Shown here piece by piece: positions 24,814 to 36,379 of a DNA stretch of 64,000 bases. Every line of letters begins with the position of its first letter. Within the stretch, counting starts at the first letter, position 1. Source of the DNA: Homarus americanus (taxonomy: Eukaryota; Arthropoda; Malacostraca; Decapoda; Nephropidae). Both the position numbers and the translations under genes were made by a program. The stretch covers positions 177,001-241,000 of the forward strand of contig NW_024738608.1 in assembly GCF_018991925.1 (NCBI RefSeq), given 5' to 3'. A model generated the notes under the pieces. That model had not been told where the DNA came from. It made no database searches and saw only the letters and a list, made by a program, of their open reading frames with translations.

Positions 24814-26909
24814 CATAAGAACATAAGAATGGAGGAAACTGCAGCGGGCCTATTGGCCCATACTGGGCAGTCCCGTTTACACCCAACCCCTATTGCTCAT
24901 ATGAGCATCCAACCTATGTTTGAAGCAATTCAGCGTATTCGAGTTAATGATGATATTTGGTAACTTGTTCCATTCATCCATTACTCTGTTTCCAAACCAG
25001 TGTTTACCTATTTCACGCCTAAATCTAAATTTGTCTAATTTAAAACCATTGTTACGAGTTCGCTCCTGGTTGGATAGTTTGAGTACCTTTGTAATGTCCC
25101 ATTTGTTTAGCCCTGCCTTCCACTTATACACCTCTATCAGGTCGCCCCTCGCTCTATGTCTCTCAAGGGAGTGCAAATTAAGATGCTTTAACCTGTCTCT
25201 ATACTCAAGGTTCCTAATGCCCGGATTAGTCTTGTCATTCTCCTCTGAATTCTTTCCAAGGATTCTATATCCATTCTGTAATACGGTGACCAGAACTGAA
25301 CTGCGTAATCCAGGTGTGGTCTCACAAGAGCAAGATACAGTTTTAGGATGACCTCGCTAGTCTTGTAACTAACACTCCTTTGTATGAACCCAAGTACTTT
25401 ATTAGCCTTGTTACGAGCAAAACACATTGTTTACTTGGCTTGCTGTTCCTACTTATCATTACCCTAAATCTCAGTCGGATTTCTCTATGGCATCGTTGTT
25501 CATCTGGTATCTGGTTTCCCTGTTTACATCTCCCATACTGAGTACTTTACATTTGTCGACGTTGAATTTCATCTGCCATTTTTCAGACCATTCGAAAAAT
25601 TTGTTTAGATCTTCCTGTAATTTTGCGGAGTCCTCGTCAGATTTGATAACACGTCCTATTCTAGTGTCATCAGCAAATTTACTTATGTTGCTGTCTATGC
25701 CGATATCTATGTCGTTTATGTATATAATAAATAATAATGGTCCAAGTACCGAGCCTTGGGGAACTCCACTTGTGACGTTGCTCCAATGGGACTTAGTGCC
25801 GTTAATGCTCACTCGCTGTTTCCTGTCCTGTAACCACACCCTAATCCATTTAAGGATGTCACCTTTGATGCCATGAGCTTCTACCTTTCTAATTAGTCTT
25901 TCGTGGGGGACTCTGTCGAAGGCTTTGCTAAAGTCGAGATATACCACATCATAATTGTGCCCCTCGGCCCACCGATTCGAAACTGATGAAAAGAATGTTA
26001 ATAGATTAGTTAGGCAAGAACGTCCGCTAGGAAGCCATGCTGGAATCATTGATCACCGGTGCTTCTCCAGGTGATTTCGAATAGAGTTTAAAATGATTGC
26101 TTCCAGTAATTTGCCTACTATTGATGTTAGACTGATTGGCGGTAGTTAGGAGGATAGTGATCATCCTTCTTGAAAATCGGTATTACATTCGCTATCCTCC
26201 AGGATTCTGGTACTACACCTGTTTTTAATGACATGTTAAACAACTTTGCTAAGGGCATACTAAGCTCTTCCTTACATTCTTTTAATACTCTGGCAAATAT
26301 CTCATCAGGACCCGGTGACTTATTAGGCTTTAGTTTGTCTATTTGCTTACTAACATCGTTACTAGTCACTACTATCTCACTTAATTTGTTTTCTTCACTA
26401 TCTCTGAATAGAGTCGGTGCCTCGGGTGTCATGTTTAAATTTTCGGTGGTGAAAACTGTTGAAAAATATTTATTCAAATTATTGCTCATTTCTCCGTCGT
26501 TATCAGTGAGCTCGCCGAAGTCTGACAGTATTGGTCCAATCTTTTCTCGTGTTTTAGTTTGATACATTTGGTAGAATCCTTTGGGGTTTGTCTTCGCCTC
26601 CCTTGCTATCCTTACCTCATTATTCCTCTTTGCTTTCCTTATCTCGGTTTTTTAACCCTACCGCCAATGTACCCCATAATGTCCCCGAGGTGAATTTCGC
26701 CAATGATTTATCCTTCACCCATAGCCTTCCCTTCTTTGGCCAATGATGTTCTTAAATAATTACATCCATTTAGGTCATTGTTGTTCGATTCGAGTTTTTG
26801 TATGGTATGTTCTGCCTTGTGCATAAGTAACCTCAATTATTTAAATTGTCGTGGAACCTCGCAACTTCAGATCTCGTTATCAGGTTGGTGTCATTCCGTC
26901 AGGTTCACG
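24814..26909 (-). mobile_element. CR1 copy C, 5'-truncated
   Basis: On the minus strand. The 3' end is at about 24814 with two CATAAGAA octamers (TTCTTATG on the coding strand). Similarity to copy D stops at about 26909, in the linker between endonuclease and reverse transcriptase. The 5' junction abuts, with almost no spacer, a tandem array of the fold-back family repeat that starts at 26911. Confidence 0.92.
24877..26909 (-). pseudogene. CR1 ORF2 remnant (reverse transcriptase)
   Basis: The endonuclease is absent because of truncation. Reading from the right: segment 26567-26127 holds the start of the reverse transcriptase (KSPGPDEIFARVLKE, then IPIFKK), and here the linker around REKIGPILSDFGEL is in one frame, unlike copies A and D. 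Segment 26049-25471 has motif A DFSKAFD, motif B VPQGSVLGP and motif C FADD. Segments 25427-25188 and 25176-24877 hold the C-terminal region ending MSNRGWV. At least three frameshifts lie between segments. The part upstream of about 26640 is more damaged than the rest. Confidence 0.9.
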
Positions 26910-26910
26910 T

Positions 26911-27114
26911 GGTTTCTAATCTTCACGTGAAATAAGCTGGGGTTTCTAATCTTCAGGTGAAAATAAGCTGGGGGTTTTAATCTTCAGGTGAAAATAAGCT
27001 AGTATTTCTAATCTTCAGGTGAAATAAGCTGAGGTTACTACTATCCATGTGAAATAAAGTGAGGTTTCTAATCTTCAGGTACAATAAAGTGAGGTTTCTA
27101 ATCTTCAGGTGATC
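26911..27114. repeat. Fold-back family, locus 1: array of 30-31-bp arm repeats
   Basis: About 6.7 head-to-tail copies of a unit starting GGTTTCTAATCTTCAGGTGA followed by AATAAGCTG. The array ends at CTAATCTTCAGGTGATC, the same outer end found at the other loci of this family. No TTAGG core and no second arm here. Confidence 0.85.
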
Positions 27115-28159
27115 CCGATTAAATATAAAATATTCATCTCACTCTGTTAGTACGGCCACCAATCAAACTCCCTATTGATTTAACTCTTTAATTCTTACTT
27201 TCTTTTCACGATACCTTGATGACCTTTACGCCGAGGACCGCCTTAAAGGTCACCAAAATGTCGTGTCCACTTTTGATTTCTTTAAGGGAGGGGAATGAGT
27301 TCATCTACGACCTACTACCACCACAACCTATCATCACCACTTACCACCACACAAACCATAGCCTACCACCACCACAACCACGACCTACCATCACAAAACC
27401 ACGTCCTCCCATCACACAACCAAGACCTACCACCACACAGCCACAACCCACGACCACCACACACAACCCCACCACCCACCACCACACACCTACACCGTTC
27501 CCATAAAAAAGTTTGATGACAAATGAAAGACGACAACTTCCCCTTGACATGACAGAAACCAACCATCTGTCATGCGTGAGGTAGACAGTAGGCAAGGACC
27601 ATATGGGGACACTCGTTTATCCTACTGTGAGGTCCTGCAGCTTGTTTATCTTCCTGCTGGCGCTGAAGGAGGAGGAATGGGGTTATGGTAGGGGGGAGGG
27701 GAGAAGAGGAGTCATCGTAGAGTGGGAGGGGGAGTGGGAAGGGGAGGGAATTATGGGAAAAGTAGAAGCTGAGAAAAGTCATGTTAATAATCTTTTTATA
27801 GTTAAGCTAATTCTCCTTTGAATATTTACACATATTATACATGTATACATATGCCTCATGAATTATTATATCTTTCACTGTTAAATTATCAGATATTTGT
27901 AAAAAATAATAATAATTAAACATTTATGTTAGTGTAATTTTTTCTTGGTTTATTTTAGTTGTTTATGCTTAAAAAACAGCAACATCTGTTTATATACATT
28001 TACTTGGACATGTAAACAAACCAACATAGCTGTATCACGGAAGCATCGAATTTATCTGTGTTCTTTAACTTGCAAGACTCCAGGTGGCTTACAGTAAGTT
28101 AGTGTACAAGACGTGGCCGAGAGGGAGTACTTGTCTATACACTCTGGGAAACAAGTGCT
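27115..28159. other. Unassigned stretch with ACC-rich minisatellite
   Basis: 27300-27497 is a degenerate CCACCACACAACC/CGACCTACCA repeat whose Thr/Pro/His-rich frames are artefacts. The rest is ordinary, partly AT-rich DNA. No gene recognised. Confidence 0.55.
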
Positions 28160-28172
28160 ACTCTCTCTCTCT

Positions 28173-28214
<42 letters not shown>
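28160..28214. repeat. (CT)n microsatellite
   Basis: CT dinucleotide tract interrupted once by a C run. Confidence 0.95.
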
Positions 28215-28217
<3 letters not shown>

Positions 28218-28365
28218 TACTGTGTCCGGGAGTAAGTGTTGTGGGAGCCTCTGCTCCAGTGAGAGGTTTGCCACGCCTAGAAAAAATGTTCCTGGTTAAC
28301 TCAGTCGTTAGTCTGTGTTGAGGTGCTGCAGCGTGTGACTTGACTCTATATTTTATACGATATAC

Positions 28366-28460
28366 AGGTATTAGGGTATTAGATCTAGACAGGTATTAGG
28401 GTATTAGATCTAGACAGGTATTAGGGTATTAGATCTAGACAGGTATTAGAATTATTAGAT
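28366..28460. repeat. 25-bp tandem repeat, about four copies
   Basis: Unit AGGTATTAGGGTATTAGATC followed by TAGAC at 28366, 28391 and 28416, with a diverged fourth copy at 28441. Confidence 0.9.
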
Positions 28461-28477
28461 GTAGAGGAATTACGTCT

Positions 28478-28733
28478 GATCACCTCAAGATTAGCCCCTC
28501 CAGCTGATTTTAACCATAAGATTAACCACCCTATTGCTAACCTAACCTAACCTAACCTAAACTAAACTAGCATACCCTAACCTAATATAAACTAACATAA
28601 CATACCCTAATATAACCTAACCTAACCTAACCTAATATAACATAACCTTACATAACCTTATCTCCACAGGTAGCTTTAGGATATTTAAACATCAGGTGAA
28701 ATAAACTGGTGTGGCTAATCACCAGAAATAAAT
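28478..28733. mobile_element. Fold-back family, locus 2 (arms + CCTAA core)
   Basis: The left arm starts GATCACCTCAAGATTAG at 28478 and runs to about 28535. The right arm (about 28667-28733) contains CATCAGGTGAAATAAACTGG and is the diverged reverse complement of the left arm. The core (28539-28660) is CCTAACCTAACC with CATAACC/TATAACC variants, that is degenerate (TTAGG)n. No coding capacity. The layout is the same as locus 3. Confidence 0.7.
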
Positions 28734-29317
28734 AAAGCCATACTGGAGACCAAACTATGATCCTGGATTATAAACAAAACAGCTTTACGACCTTGTACAA
28801 TAGGGGAGGGATGAGTCTTGCATTATCTACCTCTTGGTGTCAGTCTGGTCGCCGGAGTTTTACTTTTTCTCTTATCGTGAGTTCCTCTTGTCAGCTGAAT
28901 ATATCAAGATGGCTGAGATGACTATTATCAATTAGCATTTATGTCTGACGTTGATATATCTTAATAATTTTGTTGTCACTACACGCAGCAAGCTTTCATT
29001 AAAGTGTTCAGTTCCCTAGTCGACAGCTGCCACATTCTTCTCGTGTCTCGTGTTGACGGCTCTCACTACAGCAACCTTTTTATGAGGATATTTCTGGACT
29101 ACTACGTTAACCTTCCTTACCATCCAGTGACCGCCCGAGTATCTTCACGGTGTGCTTCAAAAATATTTCATTTTTTTTTCCTTGCACAATATGGAATAAA
29201 TGTCTTCTGGTTCCAGGAATTAGTTTGATTTAGGACTGTGTGTGTGATTTAAATGATCTTCAATGTAATGTCTCATCTTCGGTAATATATCTTAGGTTCT
29301 TGGGCACAAAAGCTAAC
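28734..29317. other. Unassigned non-coding stretch
   Basis: No gene or repeat recognised. Confidence 0.45.
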
Positions 29318-29875
29318 ATTGTGGCCGAGTGGATAAAGCGCTTGCTTCCCATCCGAAGGACCAATTTTTTTTTTCATCGGGCACTCTCCTACATCCTTGT
29401 GTAAGGTGAAGCGCAGAAGCGTTTACAGCGCCCAACAGGGAAGCATGCTAAGTTCATGCTTGCCTTTATGTCTCATGAGTTAAGGGCGTAGAAGCAGGAA
29501 GAGTCAAGGGCGTAGAAGCCTGAAGAGTCAATGGTTTATGTCATCAAGTTATTGGAAGCTCCAACAACTTTCCCTGAATACGAATTCGCAACTTTCGACT
29601 TACAACAGGTACCTACTTTACTGCTAGGTGAACAGGGACTAATGGGGACTAGGAAGTATGTCCAAACAACTTCCACCGGCCCGGGAATCGAACCCGTGAC
29701 ATCTCGCTTGCGAGGCAAGAACGGTACCGCTTCTACCACCGGTCCCGCCTAAGGACCAATCTTTCGCAGGGGCAGAAGGGGCATCCACGTTTGACCCAAC
29801 TGGGAATTTCCACGCTGCCTCCTTGTGTACCGAAAGCATAGTAATCTTAAATCCTTCTGAAGGCATAAAAAAATT
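29318..29875 (+). mobile_element. Older tRNA-derived SINE, split by an insertion
   Basis: GTGGCCGAGTGGATAAAGCG at about 29321 matches a polymerase III A box and tRNA-Ser/Leu-like D arm. After the nested element is removed, the sequence resumes at 29761 (CTTTCGCAGG) and runs to an A-rich tail at about 29868-29875. The B box is degenerate. It is interrupted at 29365 by the minus-strand SINE described next. Confidence 0.5.
29366..29750 (-). mobile_element. tRNA-derived SINE with perfect 10-bp target-site duplication
   Basis: About 385 bases on the minus strand. It begins with a tRNA-like head (29750 to about 29672) containing a perfect B box GGGTTCGATTCCC and an anticodon-like stem-loop with loop CTCGCAA. 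It then has a body that includes CACCTAGCAGTAAA, and ends in a tract of ten A (ten T on the + strand, 29365-29374). AAGGACCAAT flanks it at 29356-29365 and 29751-29760, a perfect duplication. The poly-A tail, not the CR1 octamer, suggests mobilisation by a poly-A-type LINE. The tRNA-like frame is read as protein in spurious frames on both strands. Confidence 0.85.
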
Positions 29876-30620
29876 TTTTCCCTGGACAAATAAAAAGCGC
29901 AAATCTATTCACCGATATTGAAGACATATGACGAAATTAAAATTGATGGAAGCTAAATGACAAAGGAAAACACACACAGAGGCAAGGAGTTCCACAGGCT
30001 GTTTGACATTTACTCCAGAAGACGCTACCTACGGCATATACACCGGTGATGACCTATTACACAACTGCCAACTCTTCCACATTCACGTAAATTTAGTTCT
30101 TATTGGACTTAAACCTACAGATGCCATTTATAAACTGCTACACTAGTTTACAGTTTAATTACTACCTTGAGGTTTCGAAAGTTAATTGCAAGTTCAGAGA
30201 ACAATCCTACCGCTACAACAGCATTTGACATTCCGAACTTTAACATATGATTGACGCTGTAAGAAACTTTGAAATCGTGTGTGATTAGGTTAGGTAAGGT
30301 TAAATTGTAGACCAGAGCCACAAGTTTTATTTATTTAACAAAGAGGAGTTGAATTCTGGCCCTGTTGCTGTATTTAATTTCGAATCTTACATTTCCAAGG
30401 AAACTTTTTATTTTAAATGGAATGAAAATAAGGAACAATCTCAATATTTCTGCAGTATGGGGTTACTAATTCAGATATACGAACTATATTATTTTTTATT
30501 TCTGAAGTACAGGTGGAGGTATGAGTGTTGGTGTAATAATTTAGTTTAAAATGACAACTATGCTAGAACTTTGTAGTTTAATGCCAATTATACTTGTAAG
30601 GGATGGGAAAGGAGTTTTGT
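29876..30620. other. Unassigned AT-rich stretch
   Basis: No gene recognised. A lone GATTAGGTTAGGTAAGG word lies at about 30283-30299. Confidence 0.45.
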
Positions 30621-30624
30621 TATA

Positions 30625-31494
30625 GCCCTTAACACCTGTAGTAATGGTTAGTTCTATGACAACCCATAACACCTGTAGTAATGGTAAGTTCTATTACAAC
30701 CCATAACACCTGTAGTAATGGTAAGTTCTATTACAACTCCTGCATTAATGGTAAGTTCTATTACAACACATAACACTTGTAGTAATGGTAAGTTCCATTA
30801 CAACCCATAACACCTGTAGTAATGGTAAGTTCCATTACAACCCATAACACCTGTAGTAATGGTAAGTTCGATTACAACCCATAACATTTGTAGTAATGGT
30901 AAGTTCTATTACAACCCTTAACACCTGTAGTAATGGTAAGTTCGATTACAACCCATAACACCTGTAGTAATGGTAAGTTCGATTACAACCCATAACACTT
31001 GTAGTAATGGTAAGTTCTATTACAACCCTTAACACCTGTAGTAATGGTAAGTTCGATTACAACCCATAACACTTGTAGTAATAGTAAGTTCTATTACAAC
31101 CCTTAACACTTGTAGTAATGGTAAGTTCTATTACAACCCTTAACACCTGTAGTAATGGTAAGTTCTATTACAACCCAAAACACTTGTAATAATGCTAAGT
31201 TCTATTACAACCCATTACACCTGTAGTAATGGTAAGTTCTATTACAACCCTTAACACTTGTAGTAATGGTAAGTTCTATTACAACCCATAACACTTGTAG
31301 TAATGGTAAGTTCTATTACAACCCATAACACTTGTAATAATGGTAAGTTCTATTACAACCCATAACACCTGTAGTAATGGTAAGTTCTATTACAACCCAT
31401 AACACTTGTAGTAATGGTAAGTTCTATTACAACCCTTAACACCTGTAGTAATGGTAAGTTCTATTACAACCCATAACACCTGTAGTAATGGTAA
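30625..31494. repeat. 37-bp minisatellite (about 23 copies)
   Basis: Unit TAAGTTCTATTACAACCCAT followed by AACACCTGTAGTAATGG, 37 bases. Variants are mainly CCTGT or CTTGT, TTCTA or TTCGA, and CCATAAC or CCTTAAC. One unit near 30735 is shortened. Each unit contains GGTAAGTT, a match to the metazoan 5' splice-site consensus. No spacers. Confidence 0.93.
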
Positions 31495-31780
31495 GGTGTT
31501 TTAATTAATCACCTTTGATCAATTACATCAACCCTCCCATATTACAGTAGAGACAATCACAGCACATGTAACGTTGTATGAGTGACCTTCAACAAGTTAC
31601 GTCATCAAGCGTTTCACATTATTCTGTTTTACGTTTGTCTCTTTCATCTTTTCTTTCCTCTCTCTCACTTTCTCTCTCCTTCCCGGCCTGGCATTAAACG
31701 TATGTAAATACACAGTAATTACCAGGAAAACTGCAATTTAACAGCGACTCGAAAGTTGGTGAGCTCATATGAAATTAAAA

Positions 31781-31845
<65 letters not shown>

Positions 31846-32540
31846 AATACAAAACCTCAAACAATTATCATCATTACATCAATAAATACACTAAATCTTA
31901 CGTCAATAAAACACAACATCATTAATCCGGAATGTAAGAGAAGGAGGAATCGGGAAGGAAGTCAGTTTCCTCCACAATAGAGGGAGTTCCTGTTGAAAAT
32001 GGCAGGGGGGTGGGAGGAGACGGGGAGGGAAAGAGATGGGGGCAGGGGAGAGAGAGGAGGGAGGATGAGAGAGGGGGAGAAGCTTCAGTGAGAGACGACC
32101 AGGAGAAGGTTGGTTGGTCATGATATCTTGTGTTAAATGGCTCCAAAACTGCCCCGTTAAAACGTCCTTCTCAGTGTTCAGTTTACGAAGGTCGGGTTCG
32201 TAGGTTCGAAAACTGTTCATTTTAAACCTAATCCTCAGGGTTCAGTTTACGAAGCTCTGGTATTTAGATTCTGAAAGGTTCATTGGTTAATTATCATTGT
32301 CGTATATATGAAGATTTTGGCACCGTATCTGACTAGTATACTTAAGCTGTTGGACGGGGATGGTGACCAAAATGACGTCAAGATTACACTGAGACTCTAC
32401 TAAACGTGCACAGGGGGAATATTCGATCATCTTGTATAACAGTTCTTTGTTACAGTGAACTAATGTCACACTTCTCTATAGCTGGGAGTCGAACCTGTGT
32501 ACTGAAAGATTGGTTAAATATATACAAGATGCCACGTACT
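31495..32540. other. Unassigned stretch with (GA)n and purine-rich patch
   Basis: (GA)n at 31786-31843 and a purine-rich patch at about 31936-32110. Two diverged copies of a roughly 62-bp unit around CAGTTTACGAAG lie at 32178 and 32241. No gene recognised. Confidence 0.5.
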
Positions 32541-32544
32541 CTGA

Positions 32545-32925
32545 GATGAGGGTCAACAGTGCCATCCATACTCTAAGGTGAGGACCAAGAGGGCCATCCA
32601 TACTCTGAGGTGAAGGTCAAGCGTGCCATCCATACTCTGAGATGAGGGTCAACAGTGCCATCCATACTCTAAGGTGAGGACCAAGAGGGCCATCCATACT
32701 CTGAGGTGAAGGTCAAGCGTGCCATCCATACTCTGAGGTGAAGGTCAAGCGTGCCATCCATACTCTGAGGTGAAGGTCAAGCGTGCCATCCATACTCTGA
32801 GGTGAAGGTCAAGCGTGCCATCCATACTCTGAGGTGAAGGTCAAGCGTGCCATCCATACTCTGAGGTGAGGGTCAACAATGTCATCCATACTCTGAGATG
32901 AGGGTCAAGAGTGCCATCCATACAC
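32545..32925. repeat. 32-bp minisatellite (about 12 copies)
   Basis: Unit GCCATCCATACTCTGAGGTG followed by AAGGTCAAGCGT, 32 bases. Variants carry GAGGTCAACA or GAGGACCAAGAG. The first 64 bases are re-used as a two-unit block near 32640, a small higher-order pattern. Confidence 0.92.
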
Positions 32926-33535
32926 CATATAAGGGACACTAGGCACTCATGATACACTCTCGTAATGGAAACTACTGCCTCGTGTCTATAAAAAAAGATG
33001 AATAAATAAAATGAGTAAAAAATGACGACCCTTCTCCCATTCAATTCAAATATTCGAGAAAAAATGGAAAACTTTATTTCAGAACACGATATAAAACATT
33101 TATTTTTTCGCTATTTATTTAAGCTTCCTGAATAAAATAATACAAACAAGAAATAAATAAAAAAATATGTATTCTATAACATGAATAAATAAATGTCTAC
33201 TTTGTAAAATATAAATACATAAATGTCGAATTCGTAAAATGAATAACTATGGATTCTATAAAATAATAAAATTAATTAAAAGTATAAAATAAAATAAAAA
33301 TAAAATAAAACAAGATGGTGTGTGGTAGAGACATAAAAAACATTAAATTTATTTTCCTGATGTTTTACAATAGAAATATGATCCAAAGATTCGCCCATTT
33401 TTTATAATAATTTTACGGTAATGAGATGACAGCTTACAAAAATAATTAAAACTAAAATCAAACAAAATCACAGAATTGGCATATATTATACATTAACCGG
33501 AAGTTGTTGTCAATTAAGGAAAGTTCGTAATAATC
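32926..33535. other. AT-rich stretch
   Basis: A/T-dominated DNA with many AAATAAA and TAAAATA words at 33060-33310. No gene recognised. Confidence 0.5.
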
Positions 33536-33660
33536 CAGGAAGTGCATGTTAATCTGGAGTGTTCGTGTTAATCCGGGAAGTTTGTATTATAATCCGGGAA
33601 ATTCATATTGATCCGGAGTGTTCGTGTTATAATCCGGGAAGTTCGTGTTAATTTATTTGC
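33536..33660. repeat. AATCCGGGAAGTTCGTGTT minisatellite
   Basis: Five to six diverged copies of TTAATCCGGGAAGTTCGTGT, period about 20-24 bases. Confidence 0.75.
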
Positions 33661-33689
33661 ATTTCTCATGGTGACAAAACGACTTCACA

Positions 33690-33960
33690 CCTGTTGTCAT
33701 CATCCCTCGGTGGGCCACATTCACACCTGTTATCATCCCTCGGTGGACCACAATCACACCTGTTGACATCATCCCTCGGTGGGCCACATTCACACTTGTT
33801 ATCGTCCCTCGTTAGGGCCACAATCACACCTGTTATCATCATCCCTCCGTGGGTCACATTCACACCTGTTATCATCCCTCGGTGGGCCACATTCACACCT
33901 GTTGACATCATCCCTCGGTGGGCCACATTCACACCTGTTGACATCATCCCCCAGTGTGAT
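33690..33960. repeat. 33/36-bp minisatellite (about 8 copies)
   Basis: Unit CATCCCTCGGTGGGCCACAT followed by TCACACCTGTTGACAT or the 3-base-shorter form. The length is a multiple of 3, so frames stay open on both strands. The 109- and 90-residue frames are artefacts. Confidence 0.9.
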
Positions 33961-36378
33961 GAGTGACATGACCTAACACCTGTGTAACCTGACAAGAGGC
34001 ACAGGTGAGTGAATGTTTGTGTTCTTGATAAATTTAGTTTCTTATTTCTACGACTTTCCTCCCCATTCGTTAGTGTTTTCTAGCTTATGAGTTTTTACAT
34101 TTTTATTCATAATTATTTGACATTTTGTTTGGTTTTGACTGTTCTGTGTTTGTGCCAACATGGTGTTCACTTTGATATCGTTCTTTGGTAGTAAGTTGTT
34201 CTCGTCTCTAGAAAATTATATTATTGTTCTCGTCTCTGTTACAAATTATATTCATCAGTATCCAATACCATAGCTCGAGTTTATCTACTGTTGAACATAG
34301 ATAGATATCCCATTTCCCAAGACCCTGGCAACACCGCACCTCCGATTTCACAAGGTAACACGAAGAATCATCAGCGAAGTTTTCACCCTCCCCTCCCTCC
34401 TGGCCCTCAAGAACCCGCTGGAGTAGAGCTAACGACGAGGAGGTCTCACTTTAAAAGATGCCCAGCGCTCCAGAGGCTCTTTGAAGAACGCCTCTGACGC
34501 TCCAATGACTCTTTGAAGACGTCCTAGAAGCTGGTTACCAAGTCGAGGTCCTTTGTGGGGGGGTTTTAAAAGGGAGATCCTGAAGGAGCTGTCTGCTGGA
34601 AAGTCCAAATTTACTCGAAGCAGGATAGGAGGAGAAGAGGAGGAAGGAGGGGTTGGAGGGGGGGGGGGTATTGATGGGTTTGTTGTTATGGAAAGTGTAG
34701 AGCAGGTGAAGGAGGTATATTGTCTCTCACAGGTGTGCCAGTGACACCTCAGCGAAGGAGTTTGTTCAAGATGGTGAAAGGTAAAGTGGTGGGGGGTTCT
34801 TGGCTCCTGTCTGGGGTTATGTTATGGGTTTGTTTGTGGTGGTGGAGTAAGTTTTATCTCGTTATTGGGTTAAAAGGTCACTTGACACGGAAGTTGAGTT
34901 GTGTTGGTTGGCTTTTGATTCAGATATTGTTAGTTGATTCTTGGCTAATGTCACTTTGGTTGACTCTTGGCTTGTGTCTCAGGTCTTTTTGGTTGTCTAT
35001 TGGACTTGATTGGGTTTGGTTGACTCGTGTTTCGGATAAAGTAAATTACCTAGACTTTTTTTTCAGTGGTTGATTGTCTTACTTTTTGGGTGAACTTAAC
35101 ACTAGTATTCATCTCATCTCTTCACTATTTTGAAGAGCTTGATTGACGTGTCGCCCTGGTGTCTAACTCATAAAGTTTAGTAAGTGACGGCCTGTTAGGT
35201 GAACTCAAGTTACTATTTGTTGAATAATCTAATAATTGAATATAATTTCGCTATCAAGGTTCACCAAGAGTTTGTTATATAGTTAAAGGTAATTCCATTG
35301 TTATTGTTTCGGGAGTACAGTAGTTACAGAGTCTTACGAGTGACAGCAATTTGGTCGTTAAGCAGTTGTCTAAGATGGTGTTAAAGTAGTTATGGGTTGT
35401 TTAATTGTCAGTTGATGGCTTAAAGGAGACAGTTAATATCCCGTTGTCTTAACTTGATGATGAATCGTAAGTTAGATACATTGGGTTAATTAAATGATAC
35501 ACTATCTCTCTATTTGACTCTATAGCTGTTGTAATTCTATAAGATAATCAATTAATTAAGTCATGGAAATTAAATGTCCGAGTTAGGGATTTATCAGTGG
35601 TTAAAGACGGAAGTTAATAAATGTCCGAGTATAGAGCTTTTAAATGTTATGGTAAATGTTCGGTTGATGATTAAGATAATAAATAATAAATGATCAAGTA
35701 AGGAGTTATTAAATGTTCTAGTCAATGTTTGGTTAATGATCATGATAGGAATAAGTCAAGGGTCAAATGTTCTTAGTCTGAGGGTTAATATACTCTCTCT
35801 TACACAATACGGTGGATAACGATAGCTTTAACCCATGAGACAAGACACCTGTATGACAGTCAAACACGAAAACCATCCTTAAATTATTGAACAGCAAAAT
35901 CCTCTCCATACACAAGAATCAAAAACAAAAAAATTAAATACTTTTCTATAATACATAAAATATTTTCCTGTTTTTTATCAATTTAAAAACAAAAACAAAA
36001 GTAAATTATAAGATGCAGAAAGCCAGGGCCTCATCTCCCTAAACTGTGACACAAACAAGATAAAAAAATGACTTAGTACTTCGACACACAAGGCAGGAAG
36101 ATGGGCAATACCGGGGGCTAAAAGGGGGCTAAAGATGGTAATGGGGCCATAAATAATAGCCCCCTGTATCCTTATGTATCGTAAAAGGCCACTAAGAGCT
36201 TGGGGTCTGGCTGGTAATTCCCCCATCTCCACCCTACGTAACGCCCCTATTGGCTTCCATCACAGGGAGGCGGAACACCCTTGTGCCCTTACAGGTATTG
36301 GGGGGTGTACGGTGTGTAGTGTTATATACGAGGAATAAAGTGGGCGGCAGGTGACTTGGGAATCAAATATTCTGAGGG
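33961..36378. other. Unassigned 2.4-kb stretch
   Basis: Ordinary unique-looking DNA without a recognisable coding exon, tRNA or transposon. Weak local word repetition (TTGACTCTTGGC at 34940-35020, AAATGTTC/AATGTCCGAG at 35570-35740). Frames at 34291, 34720 and 35978-36232 have no family signature. Confidence 0.45.
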
Positions 36379-36379
36379 G

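Noticed and set aside
29672..29750. Functional tRNA gene on the minus strand
   Set aside because: The tRNA-like head is followed by a SINE body and poly-A and has a target-site duplication. The acceptor stem does not close.
30625..31494. CRISPR-like array (regular ~37-bp period)
   Set aside because: Units are directly contiguous with no unique spacers, there are no cas genes, and the context is eukaryotic. The same applies to 22190-22566, 32545-32925 and 49070-49640.
33666..33995. 109-residue frame with a VNVAHRGM repeat
   Set aside because: Translation of the 33/36-bp minisatellite; no independent evidence.
34720..35073. 117-residue Trp/Leu-rich frame that could be a small membrane protein
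   Set aside because: No homology cue, no exon signals, and weak internal word repetition explains the composition.
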